Source of the DNA: Suillus spraguei
Taxonomy: Eukaryota; Basidiomycota; Agaricomycetes; Boletales; Suillaceae
NCBI GenBank assembly: GCA_016800925.1
Contig: JABCPU010000202.1
Coordinates: 57,289 to 121,288, forward strand
Length of the DNA stretch: 64,000 nt
Direction: 5' to 3'
Shown here: positions 12,265-23,608 of the stretch, piece by piece
How positions within the stretch are numbered: the first letter of the stretch is position 1
Layout of the letters: each line of letters opens with the position of its first letter
The notes under the pieces: generated by a model
Databases searched by the model: none
What the model was told of the DNA's origin: nothing
What the model saw: the letters and a program-made list of their open reading frames with translations, nothing else
Position numbers and translations under genes: made by a program

Positions 12265-12329
12265 TATGGAGAAACAAAGACTCGACGTATGTTTCTCCCA
12301 ATGTAATACTAAGACTTGTACGCGCTGTA

Positions 12330-14852
12330 GGTGAAAGAAAAGAACTTTGTGTCCCCATCACCCTTCACTCGCGTACTCGCTTGAAATCTGTCGACACCAC
12401 CGCTGTTATCGATTCAGGAGCAGCAGGCACATTCATCTCAGAAGAGTTTGTGAAACTCCATCAAATCACACGACGAAAACTCAAAACACCGTTTCGAGTT
12501 ACTACGGCAGATGGGACTCTTATCAAAGGAGGACCGATCACACATTATTGCCTCCTAGTAGTCAAAATCGACGACTGAACCATGTATGGAAAATTCAACA
12601 TCACCAAACTAGGAAGGAGAGATCAAATCCTCCTTGGAATCCCATGGTTACGAGCAATGAACCCAATTATAGATTGGGCTGCTGAAACACTTGTCCTTTC
12701 ACGGACAGAGAAATCCGATGAAATCGAAATCGATTTGGATGAAGACCGAAAGAAGAACGGGTTGCCCCGACTTTTCAACCACCATACCAAATGGCAACAC
12801 TCCCGTCTTCCAAAACCGTTCATCGTTTCTCCTATTGATGTTCCAGAACACCAAGAACCAGAAGTACGGATACCACGTACTACAGAACCTACTCCACGTG
12901 TACAATTGCCGTGAGCAGTGTCACCGATCCCTCGCGCAGAAAAGCGCAAGAATGAAACCGAACCCGAGTATCGGGTCGGACACGAACCTATTGAGCAACG
13001 GCCAATAGAAGATCAGAAGCAAGGAAAAAGGAAACCGGAAGAAGAACTCCCAGGACGAAGCACCAACGTACCGAAGTTATCCAAGTTCTTTGTTCCCCCA
13101 AAAACCCTTTCAGCTTCTATTGAAGAAATACCCAGTGACGAAGAACCTGTGCCCTCGTTGATCCCAACCGAGGATGATGACCAATTCGATACCATGAATG
13201 ACGTCTGGCATGCGCCAGAAGTACGCGAAATTTCCTCGTATGAACTAGGAGATGGAGAATTTCTTGTGGAATACGATACCAATGGAATTAGCATGAGGAT
13301 CATAGAAGAAGTATCCATGGATACACCCTTGACACGTGATGGAACTTCTCAACTCGAACAATCTTCCAACTACTCCACAATTCCTCTCCCCCCTCCGAAA
13401 TATAGTAACAAAGCCCAGGAATTTGCCACGGATGAGAAGGAAAAGAAAAAGAAATCCTTCGAAGAATTGGTCCCAGATTATTTGCACAACTTCGCAGACG
13501 TCTTTGCTAAAGACGGACTGAACAAACTACCCCCCGAACGCCCTGGTATTGATCATCGGATCGACACCAAACCCGGTTTTATCCCTCGTACGTCTAAGGT
13601 TTACCCGCTATCAGAGAAAGAACGCGCTGCCGTCAAAACGTTTATCGATGAAAACGTTGCGAAAGGCTTTATCTCAGAATCGAAGTCACCTCAAGCTAGT
13701 GGCTTCTTCTTTGTGGGAAAGAAGAGTGGAGAACTGCGTCCCTGTCAAGATTATCGCTACATCAATGATTGGACAGTCAAAAATGCATATCCACTCCCAC
13801 TCCCTATTTCCCTTGTTGCCCGCCTTCACAACGCACAGTTCTTTACGAAAATGGATATTCGGTCCGGCTATAATAACATTCGCATCCATCCTGATGATAG
13901 GTGGAAAGCTGCTTTTACCACGGAATTCGGCCTCTTCGAACCGAACGTCATGTTCTTTGGCCTTTGCAATTCTCCAGCAACTTTTCAAGCATACATGAAT
14001 CGCACCTTTCAACATGAAATAAATGAAGGATGGATGGTTATCTATATGGACGATATCCTGATTTTCTCTACAACTATGGCAGAACACCGCGAACGGACAA
14101 GACGAGTTTTGATGAAAATACGAAAAGAACACTTGTTCTTAAAACCGGAGAAATGCACCTTCGATGCAGAAGAAGTGGAATACCTCGGAATGATAATTCG
14201 CCCTGGACAAGTTGCTATGGACACCGCCAAGACCAAGGGAATCTCCGAATGGCCAATCCCGAAATCCGTAAAAGATGTTCGGTCATTCCTCGGTTTTTGC
14301 AACTTCTACCGCACGTTCATTTCCCACTATTCTGACATCGCTAGACCCCTTATCAATTTGACGAAGAAAGATAAGGTCTTTGAATGGTCAACCGAATGTA
14401 TGGACACCTTCGAAGAATTGAAACGACGCTTCACTTCCCAACCGGTACTCCGTAACCCTGATCCTTCCCGGCAATTTGCTATTGCTACCAATGCTTCACT
14501 CGTAGCAACTGGCGGAGTTCTCCTACAGACTGATGAGAATGGTGTTTATCACCCATGTGCATACCTCTCACAGTCTTTGAACCCCGCAGAACGCAATTAC
14601 CAGATCTTTGATAGGGAACTCCTTGCCGTGATCCGGGCATTGAACGAATGGCGTCATTATCTCGAAGGAAATTCACACCCCGTCCTGGTATTCACCGATC
14701 ATAAGAACCTTCTGTACTTTAGAAGTGCACAGAAGCTTACCCGTCGCCAAGCACGTTGGCAATTAATTTTGTCTATTTTCGACATCAAACTGCATCACGT
14801 TGCCGGTACTAAATTAGCAGTACCCGATGCACTATCCTGCCGGCCTGATTAA
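12330..14852 (+). pseudogene. chromovirus pol: protease, reverse transcriptase, RNase H
   Basis: One reading frame runs through the region, interrupted by TGA codons at 12576-12578 and 12912-12914. The aspartic protease active site is seen as VIDSGAAGTFIS near 12412. Reverse transcriptase follows at about 13500-14250 with [42 protein letters not shown] and the catalytic YMDDILIFS. The connection and RNase H follow, with [17 protein letters not shown] and [11 protein letters not shown] 644-residue uninterrupted stretch, 12915-14852, covers RT and RNase H. The frame ends at TAA (14850-14852) where the family normally continues into integrase, and sequence resembling the continuation is found one frame over. 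The two TGA stops and this frameshift should prevent a full Pol polyprotein. Confidence 0.88.
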
Positions 14853-16362
14853 ACTCTGGCAAAGACGATAACGAGGACCAGACCCTCCTCCCTGACACTC
14901 TATTCGTTCGTCTTATTGATACCGACTTGAAGGATGTGCTGTCATCCTCTGATCCCCTCGATGACCCTGTCTTTAAAACGGCATCTGATGCCCTTGACGG
15001 CGTGTGCCTTCCCCCTATGAAATCGGCACTTTCTGACTGGAAGATTGAGGAGAACGTCCTCTATTTTAAGAACCGCGCCTATATTCCACCGACGCATCGC
15101 TCCGATATCCTGAAAAGGTATCATGATCATCCTACCGCGGGTCACCCCGGTAGATTCAAAACTGAAGAACTCGTGAAACGTGAAGCCTGGTGGCCTGCTA
15201 TGGGCTCTTATATTCGGAATACGTTGAGGGTTGCGCCCTTTGTCAGCAAATGAAAGCTGATACACATCCTGTTTGACCCCCGCTCACTCCATTCCCTCGT
15301 CGGCAGTTCGCCCGTTCTCTCAGGTCTCCGTCGATCTTATCACTGACCTCCCTGTTTCTGGAGGCTTTGACAGTATCATGGTCGTGGTAGACCATGGCCT
15401 TACGAAGGGGGTAATTATTATTCCTTGTTTGAAAACCATCACTTCAGAAGGCGTGGCGAAGCTATTTTTAAAACATGTTTACCGACGATTTGGACTCCAT
15501 GACAAAGTCATCTCAGATCGAGGACCGCAATTCCTATCTCGCTTCTCAAAGGAACTTGCCCGACTTCTCGACTACATCATCGCTCCATCCACGGCTTACC
15601 ACCCACAGACTGATGGCCAAACTGAAAGGCTAAATCAAGAACTTGAAACATACCTCCATATCTACTGCCGTAACAACCCCGAAGATTGGGTAGAACACCT
15701 ACCAATCGCTGAATTCGTCCACAACCACGAAAACATGATGCAAGAAATGCATCACCCTTCTACTTGATGATGGGATATGAACCACGCGCTATCCCTCATC
15801 TGATCCCTGATTCATCCGTCCCCGCAGCAGAAGATCGAGTACGATCACTGCAGAAGATAAGAGAAGAAGCAATCGCTTGCCATAACATTGCAATGCAGAC
15901 AATGGCCGAACGGTCCCGAGGAGACAAGTACACCCCATGGAAGATCGGAGATAAGGTTTGGCTATCTGCCGCTAATCTTAGACTCAAACTCCCATAAAGG
16001 AAACTCGCCCCAAAACGATACGGACCTTTCCCGATCATCGATGTCTTATCTCCATCACATTCACACTCAAACTCCCTCCGCAATGGAAGATCCACCCCAC
16101 GTTCCACGCTTCTGTCTTATCATCCTATAGCGAAACGGACGTACACGGTCCCGAACTTCCCTGAACCACCACCTGATATCATCGAAGAAGAAGAAGAATA
16201 TGAAATAGAAGCTATTCTTTCCCACAAAGGAACCGGCATTGCCGACGTTATCTTGTTTCTTGGAAAGGATATTCATCGGGAGATAACGAATGGCTCCCAG
16301 AAAAGAACTTGAAAAACTCCGCTCGAATCTTGAATGCTTATAAGAAGCAACACGCCCTCTGA
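14853..16362 (+). pseudogene. chromovirus integrase with C-terminal chromodomain
   Basis: Integrase of the element, broken into several frames. The HHCC zinc-binding domain (YHDHPTAGHPGRFKTEELV) lies at about 15120-15250. A frameshift just before its Cys pair moves the GCALCQQMK segment into the next frame, where a TGA follows at 15274-15276. The catalytic core runs from 15300 to 15765 with [17 protein letters not shown] and the GQTERLNQE glutamate, so the DDE triad is intact. A stop at 15765 and a frame change precede the tail. The end, 16200-16362, reads as a chromodomain with [10 protein letters not shown] and then [19 protein letters not shown] in another frame. Chromodomains target such elements to methylated-histone chromatin. 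Confidence 0.83.
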
Positions 16363-16413
16363 TTATCCTTAGTCAATCAACCCGCGTCAAGCACCTGATT
16401 AACTACCACTGAA

Positions 16414-17882
16414 ATGTCTTTCCCCACCGCATACATCACTCCCGTCACTATCGCCAACAATGACTCCGACTCTGAAACCGAACAATACGGAAATCTCACC
16501 ACCGAAATTGATAACACCTCTTACATCGAAGCCGCCATCCTCTGCGAGGGACATGCCCTTGAAATTGAAAGAATTCTTACTGAACGAGGCGCTTTCCCCG
16601 CCTTACTCCTCGTTAACATCATCCGCACCGCAGCACTTATCGAAGTCACCGCCAAGGATATTACAGAAGCCACATACCGGCATCGCTTCCTACATCTTCA
16701 AAAACGCATTCGTGCTTATGCTATGTTGCTGTTTCCCAATTCCTTTAAAAATGATGTTGAAGAAGCTATTCATATCATTGCCGAACGTCAAGCAGGCATT
16801 GCTCGACCTCCCTCTCTGCAGGAAGATACGCCACTTCCTATTCCAGCACCCTCATCTTCGCGTGTTTATTCTAGTCTTGACGCCTTTACTGGCTTATATA
16901 CTGCTGTCCAAGAGATCGGACAACTCACCAACAAGGTTGTCGAAACAATCCAGCAATCAGTCGCTGAAACCAGAGCGGCTAGAAATCTAGTAGAAGAAGT
17001 CATCACTGATCTTCAACAAACGCAGTCAAACCTTGCATCCCCTCGAACACCATCTCCTATCGAACAATCAACGTCATCACCCCCCATTACGACTTCTCTT
17101 GATTGCCCAGATTGGTTATATGAACCCTGCACAAAGGAACAGTGTGAGGCCACTAAACTATTAGGTGTCTCCACAACCGAGTTGGTAACACTCGGTCCTC
17201 GACTTCGCGACCTTCATATCCATCCCCCTATGTCCATCCCATCATCGTTCGGTCCAATGGATCCTGTCTCGCCAGTCTTAGTAAAAGATTTTGGCATAAC
17301 CTCCTCGTCCTCGTCCGACGAACTTCTTGTGGCTGCTGAACGAGCAGTTACCCCGGATCTTCCTATGTCAGCATATACATTGTCCCCGCTCAACAGGCGC
17401 AACTTAAGCAGGCTAACACCCTTGCCTTAAAACGTATGAAGAAGAATAAGGGAAAGAAGCACGCCAGATCCATTAGCCCCACGCCTATCATTTCTCTGTC
17501 CCCTCTTCGTAAAGTCCATTCTAACCCTGACAAGAACATGAAGTGCCGTGTCTGCGGCTTGCTTGGACATCGTCAGAAGAATTGCGCGGAATACCAATGC
17601 AGGGTTTGCAGATATTGGTCGCCCACTCATTTATCTCTTTATTGTCCTAACCGAGTCGGGCCTCCTCCCTTCGAGTTAACTTGGAAGGATGAAGGATTCT
17701 ATGATGCCCTTCGCACTTGGGAGAAACAACTTGACGATGAACGTATTCAGGCGGAAAAGCGGAGGGACTCTAAACGCCGAGCTGGCCTTGAGGAAGCCAG
17801 GTACATGATGAGTGGGTCGTTTGCTAATGAAGACTACGAGTTCAGTGATGATCCCATTTACTATGCGAATCAAAGCGAGTAA
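16414..17882 (+). pseudogene. extra 3' ORF of the chromovirus with zinc knuckles
   Basis: Two consecutive open frames lie between integrase and the right LTR: 16414-17430 (338 residues) and 17436-17882 (148 residues). Near 17385 the first frame can be joined to the second by a one- or two-base shift, since the second frame stays open upstream through QQAQLKQANTLALKRMKK. They are therefore probably one ancestral ORF of about 490 residues. The N-terminal half is largely helical with a possible coiled coil (VQEIGQLTNKVVETIQQ). The middle is Ser/Pro-rich, and the C-terminal part holds CRVCGLLGHRQKNC followed by a second Cys/His cluster, CRVCRYWSPTHLSLYC. A gag-like RNA-binding role is an inference from the knuckles. 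I do not recognise the family. Most chromoviruses have nothing in this position. Confidence 0.7.
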
Positions 17883-17900
17883 AGTCGGTGACTTTACGTG

Positions 17901-17914
17901 TAAAAAGGGGGTAA
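17901..17914 (+). promoter_or_regulatory. polypurine tract of the chromovirus
   Basis: TAAAAAGGGGGTAA lies immediately before the right LTR at the position where plus-strand synthesis primes in LTR retrotransposons. Confidence 0.75.
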
Positions 17915-18389
17915 TGTTACAATCGTACGTGCCCCTATTCATTTTCTACTCTATTTACCTGGTACATTACGTAACATGACTCTGACTCATATGCTCAACG
18001 CATCTGTACTATAGTTGCCTTCCTTCTTTGGATACGCACTTACATTCTCACGTCTCTCTTGGTCCGTGCGCACATATTGATCTATTTAAGCACGTTGTAT
18101 TTGTAGTAGATTCTTTACTTTAATCTTACTGGGTTTTACCTGGAATCTCCTTCGCTTAGGTCTCCAACCTAAGTCGTCTTGAATCGTCTCTAAGTCTAAG
18201 CACTCCTTAGCCTTAAGTCTCTATTCTCGAGGATACCTCTTAGACTTGTCTTTGAGGCTGAACCCTTGATTGTACTTGGAACGCGTTCCTTGTACTTTCA
18301 CCTTGTTCTCTTTTGAACATTGTAAGAACTCCCAGCAGACCGTCTGTGTCTTTTCACTGTCGCTGGTGACGCCACCCCAGTTCGTAACA
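17915..18389 (+). repeat. right LTR of the chromovirus
   Basis: 475 bp, TGTTAC...GTAACA, identical to the left LTR except at two CpG sites near the 3' end. Here it keeps CCGTCTG and GACGCC, which the solo LTR at 50144-50622 also shows, so this copy carries the ancestral state. Confidence 0.95.
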
Positions 18390-18394
18390 GTGCC
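18390..18394. repeat. target-site duplication, right copy
   Basis: GTGCC follows the right LTR directly and matches 10741-10745. Confidence 0.92.
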
Positions 18395-20180
18395 TGGTAG
18401 ATGAACTCGGTGAGGAAACGGATAGCATGAACAAAATCGGGAGTTGTATTTGCTGCACCAGCAATTGTGGTGATGATGGTCCATTCAATGTCACGATGTT
18501 CACAACAGGTCATCTGGCTGATGTGGGAGACACCAGACCCAAAATGATGCATTCTGACTCGCTTATGATGAGCCTTGTAGCGAGCCTCAAGTTCATCCTC
18601 CCCAGCAACTTCCTTGCACCATTTCAAAGGATGGTCGCCAAAATATTTGTGACATGTGTGAAGCAGTTCGCCAGGCAAAAAATGACTTGGATCTGCATAT
18701 GACCAATCTCTCCAAAATGGTTGATGAACACCGCTCAGCAGCAACACTTTAGCTTCATGTTGGAAGAGTGGTACATTCCATGGATCAACGCGCTTGCATA
18801 GATTGTAGATGAGCTTGAGCGTGTCTTCACCTGAACAACGGGGAAACCCATGAGCACTACTAAAGTCACTCTGGGTAGCCATTGTAAGTGGTGATGCATT
18901 CTTTGAGACACAAGCGATGAGCTGTGCCTCAGGGAGATCAGCTGTATATGCGATGAGTGGAGTGAAACAGTATTGGATATAGCCCATGGAGTCTGGCATA
19001 TATTCACCATCCTTGTTGCCACCTTGCATTTGGCGAATATCATATCCATGCACTTGTGAAACAGATGAGCATGGAGAAGCATTTGGAAATCTGGGTGAAC
19101 GTCAAACTTTGGAATTGGGATAAATGTGACACAGCACCATGCATGAGCAGTGGCCTTCATTCAAACTTCAGATTGGATATTGCCGATGGTAAGGAACACT
19201 GGGTGCATTTCTAACCCCCCCAACATCCTTGTTACGGGCATCTTATCAGATGCAAGGATAATCGGTACCATGGTGCACCTTCTGGAAAATTATCCTTTTG
19301 GAGAGGACTGAGCGATTCCACCTTACTATGAACAAAGAATCATACCTGAATAGTGAAAGCCCTGTTAGCAGTGAGAATTCACCATATTCGCATTCTGAGC
19401 CAGTCATAACAATGTGAGGATCATACATCATATGATTGGAAAAGATGGGGTTTGCAAAGAGATCTTTGATGACTTCGAGGCCATCACGCCAGATGAGTTT
19501 GATTGGCCATTCAGTTGTATAGTTGGTGAACTCAAGTGTCATTGATTGCCACTCGGGGCCACTTGGCAATGCATCAATCCAGCCAAATAGCTGATCGGCG
19601 CTCTTGAAGGATGGGCTGTGTCTACTTTTAAACCTGCACTTTCTCAGAGTTTGTGCGATCAAGACCAGAGATGAATCATGCTGCTCACCCAATCTAACTT
19701 CAAAAATCTGTTGATATCAGTTTGCGTCAGCTGTTGAACAAGGAATTTGGCTAGTTGCCATTCAGCCTGATCAACAAAAGGGTATGATGAATTTATTGTT
19801 CTGCGGCGCTTCTGGTCTGAGTCATGGTCCTCCATTTCTTGCAAGATATTCTGTCCCTGTCCGAAGAGGTAGCCTGATTTTGAATGGTACTGACCAGTGA
19901 CATCTTCCCAGTCATTATCACCTCGTTTAAAAGCTGGAGGGACTGGCAAGCGGTAAGTGGGTTCATGGCTCCAACAAGAATGCACCTGATCATTGAGATG
20001 GTCCACAACAGCAAGGTTTGAGGGGAAGTCTAGTCCGCAATTTGGGCATTTTACAGAGGAATTACTAATGAAGCAGGTCAGTGACTACTGTAACATTTGA
20101 TATGACTCACCAATGATAATTGCATATTTCCAGTCCAGTTGCAGAGCACCCTTCAGCCTGATCCATTGCAGTCTGTTGAT

Positions 20181-20291
20181 GGTGAGCATTCAGCAAGAGA
20201 GTCGGAGTTTGAAGGACTTAACATTTGTTGCATATACGCTGCACTGGCAGGCTTAGGTTAAGTCCTTCAAACTCTGACTCTCTTGCTCACC
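20181..20291. repeat. imperfect inverted repeat upstream of Plavaka
   Basis: The left arm 20181-20221 and right arm 20258-20291 are inverted copies around a 36-bp loop. Both contain AAGAGAGTC(G/A)GAGTTTGAAGG in opposite orientation, and the left arm has a 7-bp insertion. The right arm overlaps the place where the Plavaka terminus would be expected, so it may be a terminal or subterminal repeat, or it may be a local inverted duplication. Confidence 0.7.
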
Positions 20292-20389
20292 ACCAATAAG
20301 TGTTCAGATAGTAGTATGATTCCAGCCTCTCTTAATGCTGTTTCATCGTCTGCATCCACTGCATCAGGATCTAGTGGTTGAACTCATGT

Positions 20390-20809
20390 TGTTTACATCG
20401 TACCACCCCTATTCATTTTCCTTTTTTCTTACTTGTATATCATGTCACATGATCTGACTCATATGCTCACGCATTTGTACAACATGCTTCCTTATTAGGA
20501 TATGCAGTTACGTCTCACGTTACTTGGTCTGTGCACACATATTGCCTATTTAAGCACAGTGTACTTGTAGTAGATTCCTACTTTAATTTACTGGTTTTAC
20601 CTAATCTCCTTCGCTTAGTCTCCAACTAATCGTCTCTAAGTCTAAGCACTCTTACCTTAGTCTCTATTCCGCAGACCTCTTGACTTTCCTTGAGCCAGAC
20701 CCTTGATCATCTCGAACGTTTCCTTGTCTTTCCTTGTCCTCTTTTGACATTTAACTTCCCAGCCGTCTGTGTCTTTTCACTGTCGCTGTGACGCACCCCA
20801 TTCGTAACA
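20390..20809 (+). repeat. diverged solo LTR of the chromovirus family
   Basis: About 420 bp aligns with the 475-bp LTR of the nearby element in the same orientation, from CATCGTACC...CCCCTATTCATTTTC to GTGTCTTTTCACTGTCGCTG and the final TTCGTAACA. Many short deletions and substitutions show it is much older than the full-length copy. No matching 5-bp duplication is visible at its edges. Confidence 0.85.
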
Positions 20810-20810
20810 T

Positions 20811-23608
20811 TTGACTCCTTTCAAATTTTTGTCCTCCCAAAATAATGGAAGAGAATGCCATGGTTTTAGCCTCCCACCTCTCACCTTCAGAGCACAAGTT
20901 ATTTCCCTTCCCCCACTCAGAGACCTCCTCTCCAGTTTTAAACCACTCTGGTGCCAAATCACTTATGGCAGTACTTGCAGTTACCGGTGTGGAATGCAGC
21001 CTGGAGACAGAAGCCACCCGTACTCACATGTGGTGCTCCCACACAGCTGGAGCTACATTTTGCCCTGAGGGCAGTCCAAAGAAACCCTGACATCAACCTC
21101 ATTGATGTCATAAAGGTAAGCAGGCCCTTTTTTCAGAGATTCATAGATTATTCAACTATTATAGGGGTGAGACATTTTTTTGAATGGTCTCTCATCTTTG
21201 TCAGATGACACTATACAACTAGCAGTGCATGCCAAACATGCTACATGAGAAAGTCTCTGTCACAAGGTCAAGCAGCTTGGCTGGGAGATTCAAGAGGCAT
21301 AATACAATGCTCAACTCCTCAATGCATTTGAGCGGAAGGAGAAGAAACGACTAAAAATGGCAGAGTTGGACTGTCACCTTTTCAAGAGGCTCCTAGTGAG
21401 CTGAGAACTTCCAGCCTTACAGCAGGATGCAGAATACCTGGAGGAATTACATGATCATGAGCTCGAATCCCTAGCTACAGCTGATGAGCAACTCTATCAG
21501 ATGTCGTCAATATCATCGCTTGTGAGGAAATATGTCTCCCACAGGTTACCAAGCAGTAGTGATACGGAGTATGAGGCTGGCGAGGATGAGGAGGCTGATA
21601 TGGTGGAACGATCTGATGGTTCCATTGATAGTGATCATGATGATATAGAAGGTAAAAGTTCCCTGCCCCCTAGAACATGGAAATGGCTAACAAACCTACC
21701 CTTTTAGATTGATCATCCCCAAGTGTGGTCCAATGGCCACCAATAGTCCTTTCTTGGTGCCATTTGAATAGTCTTTGTTGCACATTGTGACTCAGTCTAC
21801 ATTGCGAAATCCTGCTTTGCCATTTGTATGATGTACTATAGCAGGTTGAATAGAAACATGCATCACATCGATTATCAATGTGATTAAGTTTGGCATGTAG
21901 TCATGATCAGATAAGCTACTGACGGTTCTATCTAACTCACTAACTAGTACCACAATGAACAACCCTCCATCATCAGCGAGATCCACTGGCAGGTGAAAAC
22001 CCAATACTGCAAGAGTACATATCTCACACTCTTTTCACTCATATTTACTGATGCAATCAATCTGCAGAAGGGTTTCTGACCAGGTCTACATCCAGACCTG
22101 AATCCAAGCGGCCAGTCGGTCACTAATCAACTCAGCTTACCTGGTGATCACACAGCAACACCCACAGAATATCAGATGGCCCTCCCCCAACAGTATCCCC
22201 AGCCCTTAGCACTGGCACACCAGCAATTTCAGGTGCCAGCGCCTGAGCAATATCAGGTGCTGGCACCTCAACAATACCAGGTGCCGGCACCCTATCAATA
22301 CCAGGTGCTGGCACCACATCAATACCAGATGCCGCCACCTCAGCAATCTCAGCTGCCATACATGCAGCCCCAGCCTCAGTACCATCAACAACCCAAGCAG
22401 ACCCTACTAGATCAACATCCCACTGGAGAGAGCAAGGATAGAGCAGTAGCGGAGGCATATGCAGGTGCATTTGCACTCCTCCACACTGGGTCGTCAAGGC
22501 TGCCTTCACAGCCAAACATTGTCAGAGATGGGTCTTTGGCCCCATGGGGGGCTGCGTGGCTCGTTGCACTTGCACCACTTCATCTGGGAGAGAGCACCTG
22601 TGGGGAGAGAACCCAGGGTGTCATTCGGTAAGTCATGAATGTTTGTTTGAGCACTTACTTATGATACATAGACTCAAAAACATATCTCCGACACTGGGAG
22701 ACACAGCGTAATGCCAAACTGCCTCAACACCTGAGATAGCATCTGCCGCTGCATCCAATTCGACACAGGGGTCTATGCCAGTCATGAACCCACCTGTTTC
22801 AGCACGCATCAAGCTCTCAAAATATTCAGCTCAAAAATTGAAGGAAATCGCAAAAGAAAAACTGCGAGCCCTTATATTGAAAGTGAACACTGAAACTGAT
22901 GGAGCTCCTGATGACAAGCTTCACAACAATATGATATGCACAGCGCTAACAAATGCAAAGATTGAACTGTTCAGTCAAGGTACATCTCATTATTTCTCAA
23001 ATGATCATTGTACTGATGAGCCTTTGTTGTAGCGGAGATTGAGGACATCAAAGGTATCAGCAATTTTATGGTAGCCTCGTTAGCAGATATGCGACATGGT
23101 TTCAAATCTCACGCCATGAAGATAATTCTGGACGGATATGGTCTGTGCCTACCATTGTTTTCCGAAGACAATGAGTCAATGCATAGGTAGGATAGAATCA
23201 GAGATCTATTGGAGGATTTGAAGTACTTGCATCAACTTGAACAGGTACATAGTTCTGTTGAATCAGTGGGGGTATCTGGCTGATGCTGGCTATAGACAAC
23301 TGATGGTACAGAGGTTGAACGGCTACTGGAGAATAAAGTTCTCGTCAACATGTATCGACTTTCTGAAAGGGGGCTTGTCAGACATCATACGTGGTCTGCT
23401 CAATCGTTTGTTCACAATATGCAGTGCAACAATTCGTTGTGTGCTGCAGGCTTATCGAACCGGTCATTTTGTAGATGTCTCAGTGAACTCGTCTACTTTT
23501 GATGATGCTTACCGTGAAATTATTACCTACATTAAAACCACTATCCGTGCCTCAGATACCTTGTGTCAAAGGTTTGAGGCTGTACAACAAGCATTCTCAG
23601 ATGAGTAG
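20811..23608 (+). pseudogene. broken ORF cluster with P/Q repeat and DUF6532-like region
   Basis: Plus-strand open pieces, separated by stops or possible introns, appear to belong to one or two old genes. Near 21230-21660 there is a charged coiled-coil-like segment (FERKEKKRLKMAELDCHLFK) and an acidic stretch. A Gln/Pro repeat lies at 22224-22343. From 22775, the pieces KYSAQKLKEIAKEKLRALIL, HAMKIILDGYGLCLPLF and a distal YRTGHFVDVSV resemble the agaricomycete DUF6532 domain, which often occurs beside transposons. Stops interrupt the frame at about 21257, 21400 and 23190, so I regard it as decayed. The family assignment is from memory and tentative. Confidence 0.4.
22224..22343 (+). repeat. 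24-bp coding minisatellite, five units
   Basis: Five consecutive 24-bp units begin CAAT.. and encode an 8-residue Gln-Tyr-Gln-Val-(Pro/Leu)-Ala-Pro type repeat. Substitutions are mostly synonymous or conservative in the plus frame, and no unit is broken. Confidence 0.85.

Larger units (their letters stand above)
10746..18389 (+). mobile_element. full-length Tf1/sushi-like chromovirus (Gypsy LTR retrotransposon)
   Basis: A 7.6-kb element with 475-bp LTRs at both ends and perfect GTGCC target duplications. In order it contains gag with a zinc knuckle, protease, reverse transcriptase, RNase H, integrase, a C-terminal chromodomain and a further zinc-knuckle ORF. A polypurine tract (TAAAAAGGGGG, 17901-17911) lies just upstream of the right LTR. 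The domain order PR-RT-RH-IN-chromodomain places it among the chromoviruses. The two LTRs differ at only two positions, so the insertion is recent, yet the reading frames carry several stops and small indels. It sits inside the Plavaka gene in the opposite orientation, which gives a clear order of events: Plavaka first, then this element. Confidence 0.93.
9470..20060 (-). pseudogene. Plavaka-family transposase, split by a retrotransposon
   Basis: A DNA-transposon transposase of the basidiomycete Plavaka group, read on the minus strand and split into 18390-20060 (N-terminal part) and 9470-10745 (C-terminal part). At the N-terminus there is a zinc finger with CPNCGLDFPSNLAVVDHLND, then FVDQAEWQLAKFLVQQLTQ, a segment with LFGWIDALPSGPEW, and the central YPD/WNVPLFQHEA region. 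Just before the insertion comes FLTEFIYQA. After it come HSLNEFHRLKQ and LILKMELFHSFAG, and near the end RPGNIIPLTAVACAIELIPVFG followed by MDRT. These blocks occur in that order in intact Plavaka proteins. Deleting the inserted element plus one copy of the 5-bp duplication keeps the reading frame across the junction. Introns and possible further lesions were not fully resolved. The copy cannot be functional with the insertion in place. Confidence 0.8.

Noticed and set aside
22224..22343. CRISPR-like array
   Set aside because: The units are contiguous without unique spacers, are in phase with a coding frame, and the genome is eukaryotic.
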